Positions 11,601 to 21,860 of a DNA stretch of 64,000 nucleotides are shown here, piece by piece; within the stretch, counting starts at the first letter, position 1; each line of letters starts with the position of its first letter. The notes below the pieces were generated by a model. It was not told where the DNA came from. It was given only the letters and a program-made list of their open reading frames with translations, and did no database searches. The position numbers and the translations under genes were made by a program. Origin of the DNA: Archilochus colubris (Eukaryota > Chordata > Aves > Apodiformes > Trochilidae); contig CM041104.1 in the NCBI GenBank assembly GCA_023079485.1, forward strand, positions 5,023,676-5,087,675. Reading direction: 5' to 3'.

Positions 11601-13710
11601 ATTTCTGGTTTGGCACTGCAGTGTCCCCTGCTTCTGTAACACCTAACATGGCTGCCTTCACCTTAGATCTTAATGCTTGGGGGATGTTTAAGGGGAATGG
11701 TTGAGCAGGGGCTGCAAAATGTTAAATCTCCCTGAATCCTAAACTTACTGGAGGAGGACTGCCTGAAACCTTAACAGCTTTCAGCCTGAAGGAATTGGGG
11801 CAAGAACTGATTCCTGCTGAGGGAACAGTGATCATCCTTCTGCATTGCCATCAGAGCTGGTACTAGCAGGATACAGTGGAGGCAGACAAGCTGCCTGAAG
11901 GGGCTATTGGCCAGTCCCAGACCAAGACAATTCATGTGCCTGCTTGGTTGTAGCAGTGTGAGAAACTCCCAGCACTTCCCTGTCTTTGGAAATGAGTGGG
12001 GCCCTGTTTCTGAGGGCAATATTTTACCATACTCAGTTTTGCAGAAATGGGTTTGAGTGCTGATAGATTCTTAACATGGTCACAAACTCTCTCCCTTGGG
12101 TCATGCTGTCCAGGGATGACTGCCAGAGTTCTCAGCAGCATGTTCACAGTGCTGCTGTCTGGTTTTGCCTCTCCTAGATCGATGCCAAGAAGGAGCAGTT
12201 GGCTGATGCCAGGAGAGAACTGAAAAGCGCCAAAGCTGATGCCAAGGTCCGGAGGGATGAGAAGTCTAAAAAGTAAGGCTGGTGTCACCAGGGTGTGTAA
12301 TGCTCCCAGTACTCTTGGCTCCAGATATGTCTGTCACCCTGTATTCTGTTTCCCCAGCCTATGGTCTGGGAAGGCTCCCTCAAGCTTTCTTGTCCCCTCC
12401 TCATTCTATGCATGGAGAAATGCCTTTCAAGTTGAGGACCATGGGGTGCTCTAATGCTGCACCTCCTGCCATAATCACTGGCAGTAGTCTTTGCTGTGTC
12501 TCTTACCCCCCCGAGCTGAGCACCAGCCAGTGCTCAGCCACCCTGCTGCCCAGCACCAGGCTGAGCAATGGATCCAGTGTGCAGCATTGCCATCTTTATG
12601 GGGAGCCAGGAGTTACACACTTGCACATGCACTGTTCTGCGTTCTGTCCTGCTCTGTTGAAAGCCCACAGTGCAGATGATGTACTCAGACTGTAGGAGTG
12701 CTGAGTTAAGGTAGCTCTGAAAGCAGAATCACAGTGCAACTGTTCCAGAGGGGCAGGTGGGCTGGCTTTAGAGTGGACGTAGCATCAGAACTGTTCAGGC
12801 TGTTGCTTTCAACTCTTTGAAACAAAACTGTTGTTTAAGATTTCTGCTCTGCCTCTTTGAAAATGTCAGTTCTTAATTGTGTGTGCTGAGAGTTTTGTGT
12901 CACCATCTGTGCTGACACAGCTGCCCTTTCTGTGGCTCGTGGCATTCCTTACCTTGAGCACAGTCTTTTTGGGTTCCCACAGTGTTGTCATTCATCTCAT
13001 CTCAATCCTAGCAGGGCATTAGGAATTAAATGTTTTGTTCTTTCCCCCCCCCCCCCAGGACTGTGGAGAGCAAGAAGAAAGCAGTGCAGAGGATTGAAGA
13101 GCAACTGATGAAGCTGGAGGTTCAGGCTACAGATAGGGAGGAGAACAAGCAGATTGCTTTGGGCACCTCCAAACTCAACTATCTGGATCCTAGGATCTCT
13201 GTTGCTTGGTAAGCATCTGCCTGGTGTGTGTGGGGAGGAACCATCCCTTCACTTCTTGTCTTGTCCCTCCTAATAACAGACAAGGGCTGTGGCCAAGAGC
13301 CAGGACCATCTACTGACAGAGCCATCTGTCTTGGTGGCCTTGAGATGGTGTCTTGTATCTTGAGATGGTTTCAGGAAGTTACAAAAGAGTCTCTTGAGGC
13401 AAATGTGACAATGCCAGCCCAGACCAGCACTGTGCTGGGAGGTGATGGGTTGAAGAACCTGCAGTGTCAGGAGGCTGGTGGTGCTTGGTTGGGTGGTGTG
13501 TCCTGTGCTGGAGCAGAGCTTAGGGAGCTGCTAGGGGAGAGCAGGGCTGCACAGCCAGGGGCTGAGGGCCTGTTCTGTGTTGACTAACAGTGTCTCCTCT
13601 CCTGCAGGTGTAAGAAGTGGGGAATTCCTATAGAGAAGATTTATAACAAAACCCAACGGGAGAAATTTGCCTGGGCTATCGACATGGCAGAAGAAGACTA
13701 TGAGTTTTAA
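2760..13710 (+). CDS. TOP1: DNA topoisomerase I (type IB), 3' part, 12 exons
   Basis: TOP1 is the nuclear type IB topoisomerase. It nicks one DNA strand through a 3'-phosphotyrosine, lets the duplex rotate to relax supercoils, and religates. Exons: 2760-2881, 3253-3375, 4727-4914, 5537-5681, 6740-6883, 7748-7933, 9472-9540, 10132-10246, 10954-11081, 12178-12272, 13059-13208, 13608-13710, ending in TAA. Together they give 1568 nt, a split first codon plus 521 residues. They align without gaps to human residues 245-765, so human numbering applies. The pentad R488, K532, R590, H632 and Y723 is intact. The N-terminal basic domain and start of the core lie upstream of the window. All introns are GT-AG and every junction keeps phase. 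If the human 21-exon structure holds, these are exons 10-21. PLCG1 follows on the same strand about 6 kb downstream, as in human. Confidence 0.98.
6740..9540 (+). CDS. TOP1: TOP1 exons 14-16: catalytic core with R488 and K532
   Basis: Exons 6740-6883, 7748-7933 and 9472-9540 are all in phase 0 and encode GEKDWQKYE through DDLFDRLN. Catalytic Arg488 is the AGG codon at 7757-7759 (in LALRAGNEK). Lys532, the general acid, is the AAG codon at 7889-7891 (in [10 protein letters not shown]), followed by Asp533. In known TOP1 structures these residues contact the scissile phosphate and the -1 base. This is the most conserved part of the gene here. Against human I see one substitution, lysine for asparagine in [10 protein letters not shown]. 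Confidence 0.96.
10132..11081 (+). CDS. TOP1: TOP1 exons 17-18: catalytic core with R590 and H632
   Basis: Exon 10132-10246 carries catalytic Arg590 (CGT at 10192-10194, in KVFRTYNAS). Exon 10954-11081 carries His632 (CAC at 11025-11027, in [10 protein letters not shown]). The codon split over the intron gives Pro, making TNPDDNIPAK where human has TAPDENIPAK. Both exons are in the expected phase and complete the catalytic core before the linker. Confidence 0.96.
12178..13208 (+). CDS. TOP1: TOP1 exons 19-20: coiled-coil linker and active-site Tyr723
   Basis: Exon 12178-12272 and most of 13059-13208 encode the charged, lysine- and glutamate-rich coiled-coil linker ([13 protein letters not shown] onward), which tunes strand rotation. 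The linker is the most diverged part against human ([17 protein letters not shown]). The nucleophile Tyr723 is the TAT codon at 13180-13182 in [10 protein letters not shown]. Asn722 and Thr718 are present. Residue 729 is serine (TCT at 13198-13200), where human has threonine. The acceptor of the second exon has a polypyrimidine tract made only of C. Confidence 0.96.
13044..13056 (+). repeat. Poly-C run in a TOP1 polypyrimidine tract
   Basis: Thirteen C bases lie directly before the acceptor AG of TOP1 exon 13059-13208, after TTT. The run serves as the polypyrimidine tract of this intron. Confidence 0.95.
13608..13710 (+). CDS. TOP1: TOP1 exon 21: C-terminal end and stop
   Basis: The last coding exon completes the split Trp codon and encodes [10 protein letters not shown] to the C-terminus EEDYEF, then TAA at 13708-13710. 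It is 34 codons including the stop, the same length as human. The C-terminal domain packs Tyr723 into the core active site. Confidence 0.97.
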
Positions 13711-14721
13711 CCTGGTTTTAATGAGCTGAATTTTATGGGATAAAAAGGGGGAGTAGCCTGGTTTTTAGGGAGATTGATAAACTGTGAGCCTTACTTGTCC
13801 TTGGATGCTGGGGAAGGGGGAGGAAAGGGGCAAGTGAGCATCAGATAAAACAGCCAACATCTTGCAGAAAGCATAACCTGGAAATATCCTAAAGGAGCTG
13901 AGCCAGTTGTCCTATGGACAACTTATTTAAAAATGTTTCAGAAATCCAAATTCTAGCTGTCTGGTTTGTGTGGTTTTTCTCTTGAGGCAGGGCAAGTGGA
14001 TGGGGGATTTGTCAACCTTCCGCCAGGCAAATTCACCATCACACTGAGAGCGTGGGAATCTTTAGCTACTGTATACAAAATCCAATTATATTGGTGCGTT
14101 TTTACAGTTAGGGTTTTGCAATAACTTCTATATTTTAATAGAAAATGGACTCCTTAACCCCTGCCCTTCCCTTCCCCCTCCCACCCCATTTCAGAATTTA
14201 ACAAATAAACAAAATTTAAGAAACCCAACGCACCTGTTACAGCTGTCACTATAGTCATGGAAATACCCAAATATATATATTTTTTTTTAATTTGTCACTT
14301 GAAACAGTCCTGGCATTGGAACATGAATTACAAAAATCCACCACATTCAGAGCAAAGCATGATGGGAACTCGGCCTCCTGACTTGAGTGTTCCTTTCTTA
14401 AATGTGAATTTTTATTTCTTTTAATTATTTTAAAATATTTAAACAGGTTTTTTTCTTCTTGATCTTAAAGATCATGTAGATTTTTGGGGGGGAGGGAGAG
14501 GGCCGTGTGATGGAGAGACTTGTGTGGAATTTGAGGACAAATGAAATTGGCAGCAAATGACATTCCCATCACCCTTTGTTCTGAACATGCTCTGTACACT
14601 TCAAGAATATCTACTTTTTAGGTTTGTCAGACTGTTTTACCTTTTTCCCCCTTTTTTTCTAAGCCCCACTCCTCTCTTTTACTTGAAAGATTTTATTGTG
14701 TAAAAAGAAGTTTCACAGGTC

Positions 14722-14727
14722 AATAAA
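14722..14727 (+). terminator. TOP1: TOP1 alternative poly(A) signal AATAAA
   Basis: This AATAAA is 280 bases upstream of the distal one. A genomic A run begins about 25 bases downstream (from 14753). It could be used, but oligo-dT priming on the A run would also create false 3' ends here. A third hexamer at 14204-14209 (acaaataaac) has no clear GT-rich element after it. Confidence 0.45.
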
Positions 14728-15001
14728 TTTCGAGGGAAATGAGCATCGGTCCAAAAAAAAAAAAAGGAAAATAATCAAGATTTTAGGGCTTTTATTTTTT
14801 TCTTTTGTAATTGTGTAAAAAAATTTTAAAAAAATTAAAAAAGCAGAATTTTAATGTGAAACCTTTTTTTGCTATAATCATTAGTTTTAGAGGCATCGTT
14901 AGCGTAGTGTGTGTGCGAAGACCATTTCCTGCAGCCTTTCCTCAACAAGTATCTTCTATTTTTATCATGAATTCCCTTTTAATCAACTGTAGGTTATTTA
15001 A

Positions 15002-15007
15002 AATAAA
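15002..15007 (+). terminator. TOP1: TOP1 distal poly(A) signal AATAAA
   Basis: The AATAAA lies in TTTAAAATAAATTCC. It is followed within about 20 bases by the GT-rich stretch gagtgttggtgtctgag, a typical downstream element. After this point the sequence loses the AT-rich character of the UTR. Confidence 0.8.
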
Positions 15008-15029
15008 TTCCTACAACTTAACTGAGTGT

Positions 15030-18000
15030 TGGTGTCTGAGTTTTCTTTCACCTTGGGCCCTGGGCCATGAGGGGCTCAAGCTCAGGGGGCAGATGTTGTG
15101 CTTGGCATCTCTGCAGGGAGACTCTTGAGCCCTTCTGGTGAGCAGTGCTGCACAGGGGACACTGAGGCTGTGACAAGGACCAGGTGGGGTGGGATTGACC
15201 CAGCAGCTGTGTCTTCATCAAGGGTGAATTGGAAGCATGTGGTTTTCCTAATAATGCCAAGGATCTGAAATGAAGCACCTGGCCGTGGCAACTCTTCTGG
15301 AGCTCTTTTCTACAGCTGCAGATGTTGCCCTGATTGGAGAAACTCTCACTGCTGCTTCCTCCTGTGGTGGCTCTGTGCTAGGTCTGTATGGTCAGATAGC
15401 TGAACCCTCAGTGGGTCTTACAGCATGGGGTGTTTTGGAGACCTGCTAAGGGATACAGTGAGCTGACCAGGCTGTCTCACCAGCCTGTGATCCTCATGCT
15501 TCCTCATGAGCTCACATCAATGCTGGGGCTTCAGGTGGTCCATCAGCTCACCTGCTTCCCACATCTCTCATCTGTGTTCCCTGCCTGGCTCCTTGCTTGT
15601 CTGGGTTGGTTTGTGCACCCCAGAGGAAACTACCTTGAATAATGTACTTAAACATCAGCAGCTTGACCCCCCAAGCTCTCTGTCTGCAGAACTGTTCCTA
15701 ACCCTAGCAGGACTTGTCTGAAGGATTTGAATCCCTTTTAATAAGCTGCTGGGTCCCTGTTGGAGCCCTGTCCATGTGCAAGCCTGCACAGCCAGCCTGG
15801 GAGCCTGGTAGGTGCTGGGTCATGGTCCTTTCTGGGACTCACTGCTGCTTAGTGAGTGGGTGAGAACATGAGGAGCATGGGTTTGCAGTTGTGTTTGTGG
15901 TCCCTTTGAGTATCCTGGGAAGCAGAAGCCATGGCTGCAGTGAATGGGAAGGGACCTGAGGCAGCAGGAGCAAGGGGCACAGCCAGGCTGACCTCTGGCA
16001 GGGAGAGGGTGTGGGATGGTTCTTTCTTGGGCCCAGGTAGCAAGGTGCTTTTCAGCTCCCTTAGAAGAAGCTGCTTTGGTGTAGAGCCAGATGTGCTGCA
16101 GTTGGAGGATGCACCAGGAAGCCCAAGGAAAGGCACTGTGAGGTTGTGGGTTTTCTTTTCCTCCGTGTAGCTGATGGGAATGTTCTCTGTGTTGGTCTCT
16201 GTGCCCAGGAGCATGGAAGCCACCTCCCCACTCTGGTCAGGGGCAGGTTCATCATAGCCCAGATCTATTTGAGCCACCATTTGAGGTGGCTGTGGAGAAG
16301 AGAGGAGCTGAGGCTGGAGCTGTGTGTGGGGAGGGTGCTCTGGGGTCAGAGGGGGCTGTGCTTGGGTGCTCAATCTCAGCCCAGTGCCAGGGTTGGAACT
16401 GGGGGGGTTTGATGGCAGGGGCTGTACAAGTTTCGGATCCTCGGCTCAGGAGGAGCTTGGAGCCCAGGAGCTGGCAGTGCAGGCTGCTGGCAGAGGGCAT
16501 TTCTCGTCTTCCTGCCAGCTGGGATTGTTCTGATTTTTTTCTGCTTCACCCCAAAGGGAGCAGTGGTCACTGTACTCCCATGCCAGCAGCACTGGTTCTG
16601 CTTTGCCTCTCATGCGCCAGGGAAAGGCCTGCCCAGTGCAGGGGATGTGGTGAGACCCGAGCTGCTCTTCCTGGTGTGGTTTCTCAGCTGCTTTTTACTA
16701 TTCCACAACCCTCTGTGGGGCGGAGGATGGAGTGAGAGCAGCACCTGCTCCTTCCCCATCCTGGAGGAATGATCCGTGTCCTCCCTGGCTCTGGAGAGCA
16801 GCCCAGGGCAGTGTCCCTGGGGAGCCTGGAGCAGGCACTGGCTCCTCCAGGAGCATCTCCCTGGCACCCCAATGTAACACTCGGGGCTCCCAAACCCTCA
16901 GAGGGTGTCTGTGAGGCCAGGCTCCTGCAGGAACCCTGAGGAAGGCTTCCTGCCCCTCACCACCCCCCGGCAGATTTTCAGGAGCTTTGTTGTGGCTGCA
17001 GAAACTCGGGGTTTGGCAGCAGTTACCGTGTGCTCTCTGGGGCCTTTCCAAGGTGCAGAGGAGAAAATGCCAGAGGAGAGGGAAAGGGGGCTCATTGTGC
17101 TCCTGACCTGCCCATGCCTGGAACAATGCAGCCCATAAAAATATCCTTTCTATTTTTATAGCCCCCCCCCTTCCCTGCATTCAGTCTTGGCTGAATTGAA
17201 TTCCTGTACCCTACACTGCTGAGCAGGGAAATGTGCTTCTCCCCCTGCCCTGTTGGATGCAGTGGGAAGGGATGTGCTCCCACAGAAGGGGAAATTCCCC
17301 ACCCCCCCAGCACCATTACTGCCAAATTCCCCTTCTCCCCAGGCATGGCCATGCCCAAGAGCCAGGCTGGGGGCTCTTGAGTCCTGCAAGGGCGATGTCC
17401 CAGGTTGGGGTGTGTTGTCCCTGTCAGTGGAAGGGACAAGTGTGCTGGTTAAAAACCAGCCCTTGACAAGGCACCTGGCTCCCTCTGAACACCAGGGAGC
17501 ATGGGTGCTCCTCCCGAGGCTCTGTCCTAGGCAGGGAGTTGAGGAGGATTTAATTTGTATTTAATGTGTATACACATAGTATAGCAGGATCAGGACCACA
17601 CATCCCACATTTCAAATGAAGAATTCCCAGATCCTGTTGACTCACTGTGCACACAAAGGAATGGCCATGAAAGGTGCCATGAAATGTGCCATGTCCTATT
17701 TTTATCCCACCACTGCAATGCCTGGTCCCACCCCAGTGCCACCACAGCTTTCCTGCCCTGCAATAGGGCTTCTGTTTGGAAGTGAGGGAAACTGAGGCAG
17801 TAGTGACGTGACCAGCAGAGTCAAAATTTAGGTTGAAACTGGATCTTGTGTGTTGTAAGCTAATGGACAGGGGGCCCGTGGCCAAGAGGAGGCTGCAGAC
17901 TCTGCTGGATGCAGCCCCCATCCCCTTGAAGTCTTGCTGGACTCAGGGGCTGGAAATTGAAACCAGGTGAATCTTGTATACACCAAAAGTGTGTGCTCCC

Positions 18001-20900
18001 CCAGGAACATCAGGGAGCGGCGACAGAGAACTGGACCTGCAGCAGGTTTCCCATCAGGTGCCATTTTATAAACCAGAGGGATCTTGCCATGCCTGGAAGG
18101 GGCAGGAGGCTGCTGGGGGTGGGCAGCTCTGCCTGCAGGCTCGGCCCCGGTGAGGATGCTATGCACACAGCAGGCACCATGCCAGCATCCACAGCAGCTC
18201 TGGGCCCCAGGCATGTCTGCTTTCCATCCCCAGCAAAAAAAAAGCTCCTTGTGCTGCTCTACATCTGCTAACACCACACCAGGGTGGGAGGTAGCTTGGC
18301 ACAACGTTCCCTGCGGGCTTTCCTGCTTGCTGCAAGGCTGGAGGAAGCTCTTCCTCAATAGTGATTTTCTCAGAACCCTGTGGGATGGGTTCTGGTTTAC
18401 CTGCCCCAGGCTGTGTAGAAGGGAATGAATAAATAACCTGGAGTGGCACATCCCCCTAGGAACTGCAAAATGCTGAGGAGCTCCCTTGGGTGAGGTTTGG
18501 GCACCTTCTCTCCATTAATGCACAGTCCCCAGGGTGGGAGGGGGACATGTCCATTCCCAGACACTGGTGTAAGAGAGATGCTGGGCTGCAGGAACCCCCT
18601 GCCCGCACTCCTGGGGTGGCCTCAGGGTTTTGTTTCCCTGGATTTTGCTTCCCAGCCCATGAGCAGGGCCAGGGGCCCTCTTTAAGCCAGAGGTCACCTG
18701 GCTGTTAGCCTGCTGCCTGTTCCCAACAGGATGCAGCTGCTGCACAAATCCTGCAGGATACTGGGGCTCTGAACCCCAGACTTCAGGGCAGAGGGGGAAA
18801 CCGCTGCTCCCAGTGGTGGTCACAAGGGGAGACTTGCAGAGCCCACCCCCTTTGCAGCCAGATGATGAATGTGATCTAGGGATTTTCTTCAAGAATGAAG
18901 TTGTTTATCCTACTGTGGACCAAAGCTCCAGCAGGGTAGGGTGGGACAGAAGAACAGGAATAGGGTGGAAGTTTCTGCCTCCCTGATGGGCTGGGGGGAA
19001 ATTCCCCCTCAGCCTGTACCATTCAGGAGCCAGGACCAGTGACCAAGCTGGCAGACAGCAGGCAGACAGAAGGGTTTTGCATGAGGTCAAATTAAACTGT
19101 GAAATTTCTTGGCCTGCAGCATCAGGGACATGGAGAGTTAATACAAGGCTTAAAAATGATGAGTCAAACTTGGAGAAGGAAATATACCCACCACAGACTC
19201 ATCACTGCAAACCATCACACCACAGCCTGGCCACCCAGGGTTCCAGGGTGATGCTCTGGTGGGTTCTCTCCAACACCATGACCAGGCAGTGTTTGGGAGT
19301 GAGGGAGTTACCTTTTTTGTTTCTTCAATGGCCACGCTCCCTTCTCAGGTCTTGCCCTCAAAAAACAAGGGTGTGCCCATAATGTTCAGCTATTTTAAGA
19401 CCACTGGGAGCTGGCTGCTTCCTTCTGGTTCCGTTACACAAGCCTGGAGCTGCTTTCCTGGGGGCAGCAGCAATGGCTCAGCCCAGGGGGAGAGGGGCAG
19501 GGGGTCCCGTGCTGATTGCTGGGGCTTATCTGGCCACCTTAAGGCTCCCAGCAGCAGGATCCCAACAACCCTACCTGGCCTGAGCAGGTCCCCAGTGTCC
19601 TGTCACTCCTTGCAGTGCTATCACACACTGGCAATTTCTGTAAGAGCAGGTTTAGGTTCTTACCTTGGTGTGTTTGTCCTTGTTGGCTTTTTTAATGCCC
19701 AGACATTGGGGGGGGACACCCTAAACAACCCTGAACCTTGCATGTGTGGACATACACGTGTGGTTGTGCATGTCCCTTTACAGACAGGCTGAGCAGTGGG
19801 ACAGAGGGTACTGCTTGGATTTGGGATGTGCTCAGAGGTAAGAGCCTCACTTAGCAAATGGTGCCCCCTCCAGACCCATCCATGTGCTGGAGGGTGAGGT
19901 AAGAGCTGCTTGCCATGGCCTGCAAACACATGTGCCTGTGTGTGTGTGTGTATCTGTGTACATATATACATGCATTTACACATGGGGTACATCCCCTCCA
20001 ACCTCTCCCTGTAGGATACTCCTACCTGCAGTGGAGCTGTGCTCACTCTGGGGCAGGCAGGATCCTGGACCACACAGGCACCACCACACCTTGATGTTTG
20101 CATCAGACCTGGGACACTGTCCCCAGCCCAGGGCAGCCCCTGGGGCACCCAGCCCACCTTGGGGTACCCTGATGTGAAGCGGGGTGTGAGGTGGCAGGGA
20201 GGAAGGCCAGCAGGGCAGAAAGGGAAATCACAGGCTTCAGCCACGTGGATGGAGCAGACCACCCTGAAACACTTCCCAACTAAGCCACTTAATTCCTGCT
20301 TTGTACGGGGTTCTGAAGAGCCTCCTGTGATTTCCAGCTCCCTATACATTCCCCAGGAACAGGATGCCACTGGCTGCCTTCGGGACCCCATCCCACTTGC
20401 CCAGCAGCACAGGCCTGGCAGTAATTTACAGGGAGGAAACTGTGGCCATGGCAAGAAGCCATTGCCACGGTGCCAGCAGCAGCCAGATTGAGGGGACTGT
20501 CCCCAGGAAAAGCCACCCGGCTTGGCCTGTCTCAGTGCAGCAGGGCTGGGGATGTCCCCGGCAAAGCAGGGAGAGTGAGCAGCTCCCAGGGCCGGCTGCC
20601 AGCCTGGCCCATTCCCAGCTCACGGCTGTGTCCCTGCCCTGTGTCCGCTTGCCCTGCAAAGCCCCCACGGGGGACACGAGGTGTGGTCGGGACTCTCAGC
20701 CCGACGGGTGTGCAGAGGTGATGGCCCATGGCTCGCAGCGTTGGGGGAGGTGGCACCCACACCCAGGACCAGGGCTTCATCGTGTCCTGTGCCGTGGGGT
20801 GGGGGGGCACACCGGGGACCTGTGTGTCCCATGCATCTGGGTGCAGGGTACTCCGGTACTCCAAGAGTGCGGTGGGGTTCAGCGTTCCCCTGCTACCCCA
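15030..20900 (+). other. TOP1-PLCG1 intergenic region
   Basis: About 6 kb separates the TOP1 3' end from the PLCG1 promoter. Open frames of 100-260 codons occur on both strands. They overlap one another, resemble no family I know, and fit a stop-poor GC-rich background. A short (TG)n microsatellite lies at about 19937-19952, and a C run begins at 17162. I found no RNA gene. Confidence 0.7.
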
Positions 20901-21860
20901 GTACCCCAGACATGCTGCGGGTTATGTAGTACCGGACCCGCGGGAGGGCTGCACTCCACGGCCCCCTACACCGCAGTACCCCGAGGCTCCCCAGCCCCAT
21001 CCAAGCAGGGGGTGCTGGACCCTCCCCTTCTCCCCCCTTCCCCCCGGGGCCGTGCCGGGGGCTCACATCCCCGCCGACCCCTCCCGGGCCCCAGCCGTGG
21101 CGCCGCGTCCCCGGCTCGTCCCTCCGCGCTCCGCCCCTTTCCCTTCCCTTCCTTTCCTCCATCCTCCTCCTCCTTCCTCGCTCCTCCTCCTCCTCCCGCA
21201 GCCGGCGGGCGGGCGGGCTCGGGGCGCGGCGCCGAGGGCTCCGGGCGCTCCCGCTCCCCTTTGTTCGCGGGGCCGATGGCGGCCGGGCCGGGGAGCGGCC
21301 CCGGGGCCCCCAGCGAGGAGGAGGCCGTGCACCTCTGCCGCAGCCTGGAGATGGGCACCGTCATGACTCTTTTTTATTCGAAAAAGTCGCAGCGACCCGA
21401 ACGGAAAACTTTCCAGGTGAAGCTGGAAACGCGGCAGGTTACCTGGAGCCGCGGATCCGAGAAGATCGAGGGAGCCGGTGAGTTGCGAGGGTGTGGAGGA
21501 GGGAGGGAAAGGCCGGGAAAGAGGGACGGGAAGGGGAGGAAAAGGGCTCCGGTCTCTCGGAGAGATGGGTGCGGGGCGGCCCTGGCCGGAGCCGTCCCGG
21601 GGAGCCGCCGCTGGCCGGCTCGGGAAGCGGCGTGAGGCTCGATGGAGCAGATGGAGGAGAACGCAAAATACCGACATCCACCCCCTCCCGATCTCCCTGT
21701 GCCCGGCATCTCCCCGCACAGCCGTCCGGGATGGCGGAGGAGGTGTCCGGTGTCCCTGTCCCCGGAGATGCGCGGGCCGGGTACCGCCATGGCCACCCCC
21801 GGCGCCGCCTCCCAACTTTCTCCATCACTCTCTGGTATCAGACTTCGCCTGCGGTAGAGC
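20900..21860 (+). promoter_or_regulatory. PLCG1: CpG-island promoter of PLCG1
   Basis: GC content and CpG density rise sharply here and fall again inside intron 1. The stretch just before the start codon has a GC box (CCGCCCC at 21131-21137), GGCGGGCGGGCGGG at about 21203-21216 and a GCGCGGCGCCG block. I see no TATA box. This is the usual promoter type for a widely expressed gene. The transcription start is not visible from sequence and the boundaries are estimates by eye. Confidence 0.75.
21276..21477 (+). CDS. PLCG1: PLCG1 exon 1: N-terminus and start of PH domain
   Basis: The first coding exon opens with a Gly/Ala/Pro-rich head ([18 protein letters not shown]) that is 5 residues shorter than human. 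It then enters the conserved [15 protein letters not shown] and the PH domain, ending at KIEGA with one base of the next codon. The donor is gtgagt. The frame is also open for 912 bases upstream of this ATG, which I attribute to low stop density in a GC island. Confidence 0.95.

Larger units (their letters stand above)
2882..13607 (+). other. TOP1 introns within the window, no further gene
   Basis: Eleven introns lie between the exons. The longest are 3376-4726, 5682-6739, 7934-9471 and 11082-12177. They are AT-rich, and all have GT-AG ends. I found no tRNA, snoRNA or coding exon that I could support in them. The intron at 7934-9471 contains an A/C-rich stretch near 8706-8745. A 20-base exact repeat occurs in two introns (see findings). 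Confidence 0.75.
13711..15025 (+). other. TOP1: TOP1 3' UTR
   Basis: About 1.3 kb of AT-rich sequence follows the TOP1 stop codon. It contains U-rich runs and three AATAAA hexamers (14204, 14722, 15002). The last is followed by a GT-rich element, so I place the main 3' end near 15020-15025. The length resembles the human TOP1 3' UTR as I remember it. The exact cleavage base is inferred. Confidence 0.8.

Noticed and set aside
15849..16373. 174-codon minus-strand frame downstream of TOP1
   Set aside because: Low-complexity, no domain, no splice or start context, and overlapped by frames on the + strand.
19660..20454. 264-codon open frame on the minus strand between TOP1 and PLCG1
   Set aside because: No family resemblance, it overlaps other long frames on both strands, and the region is GC-rich with few stops. 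I treat it as chance.
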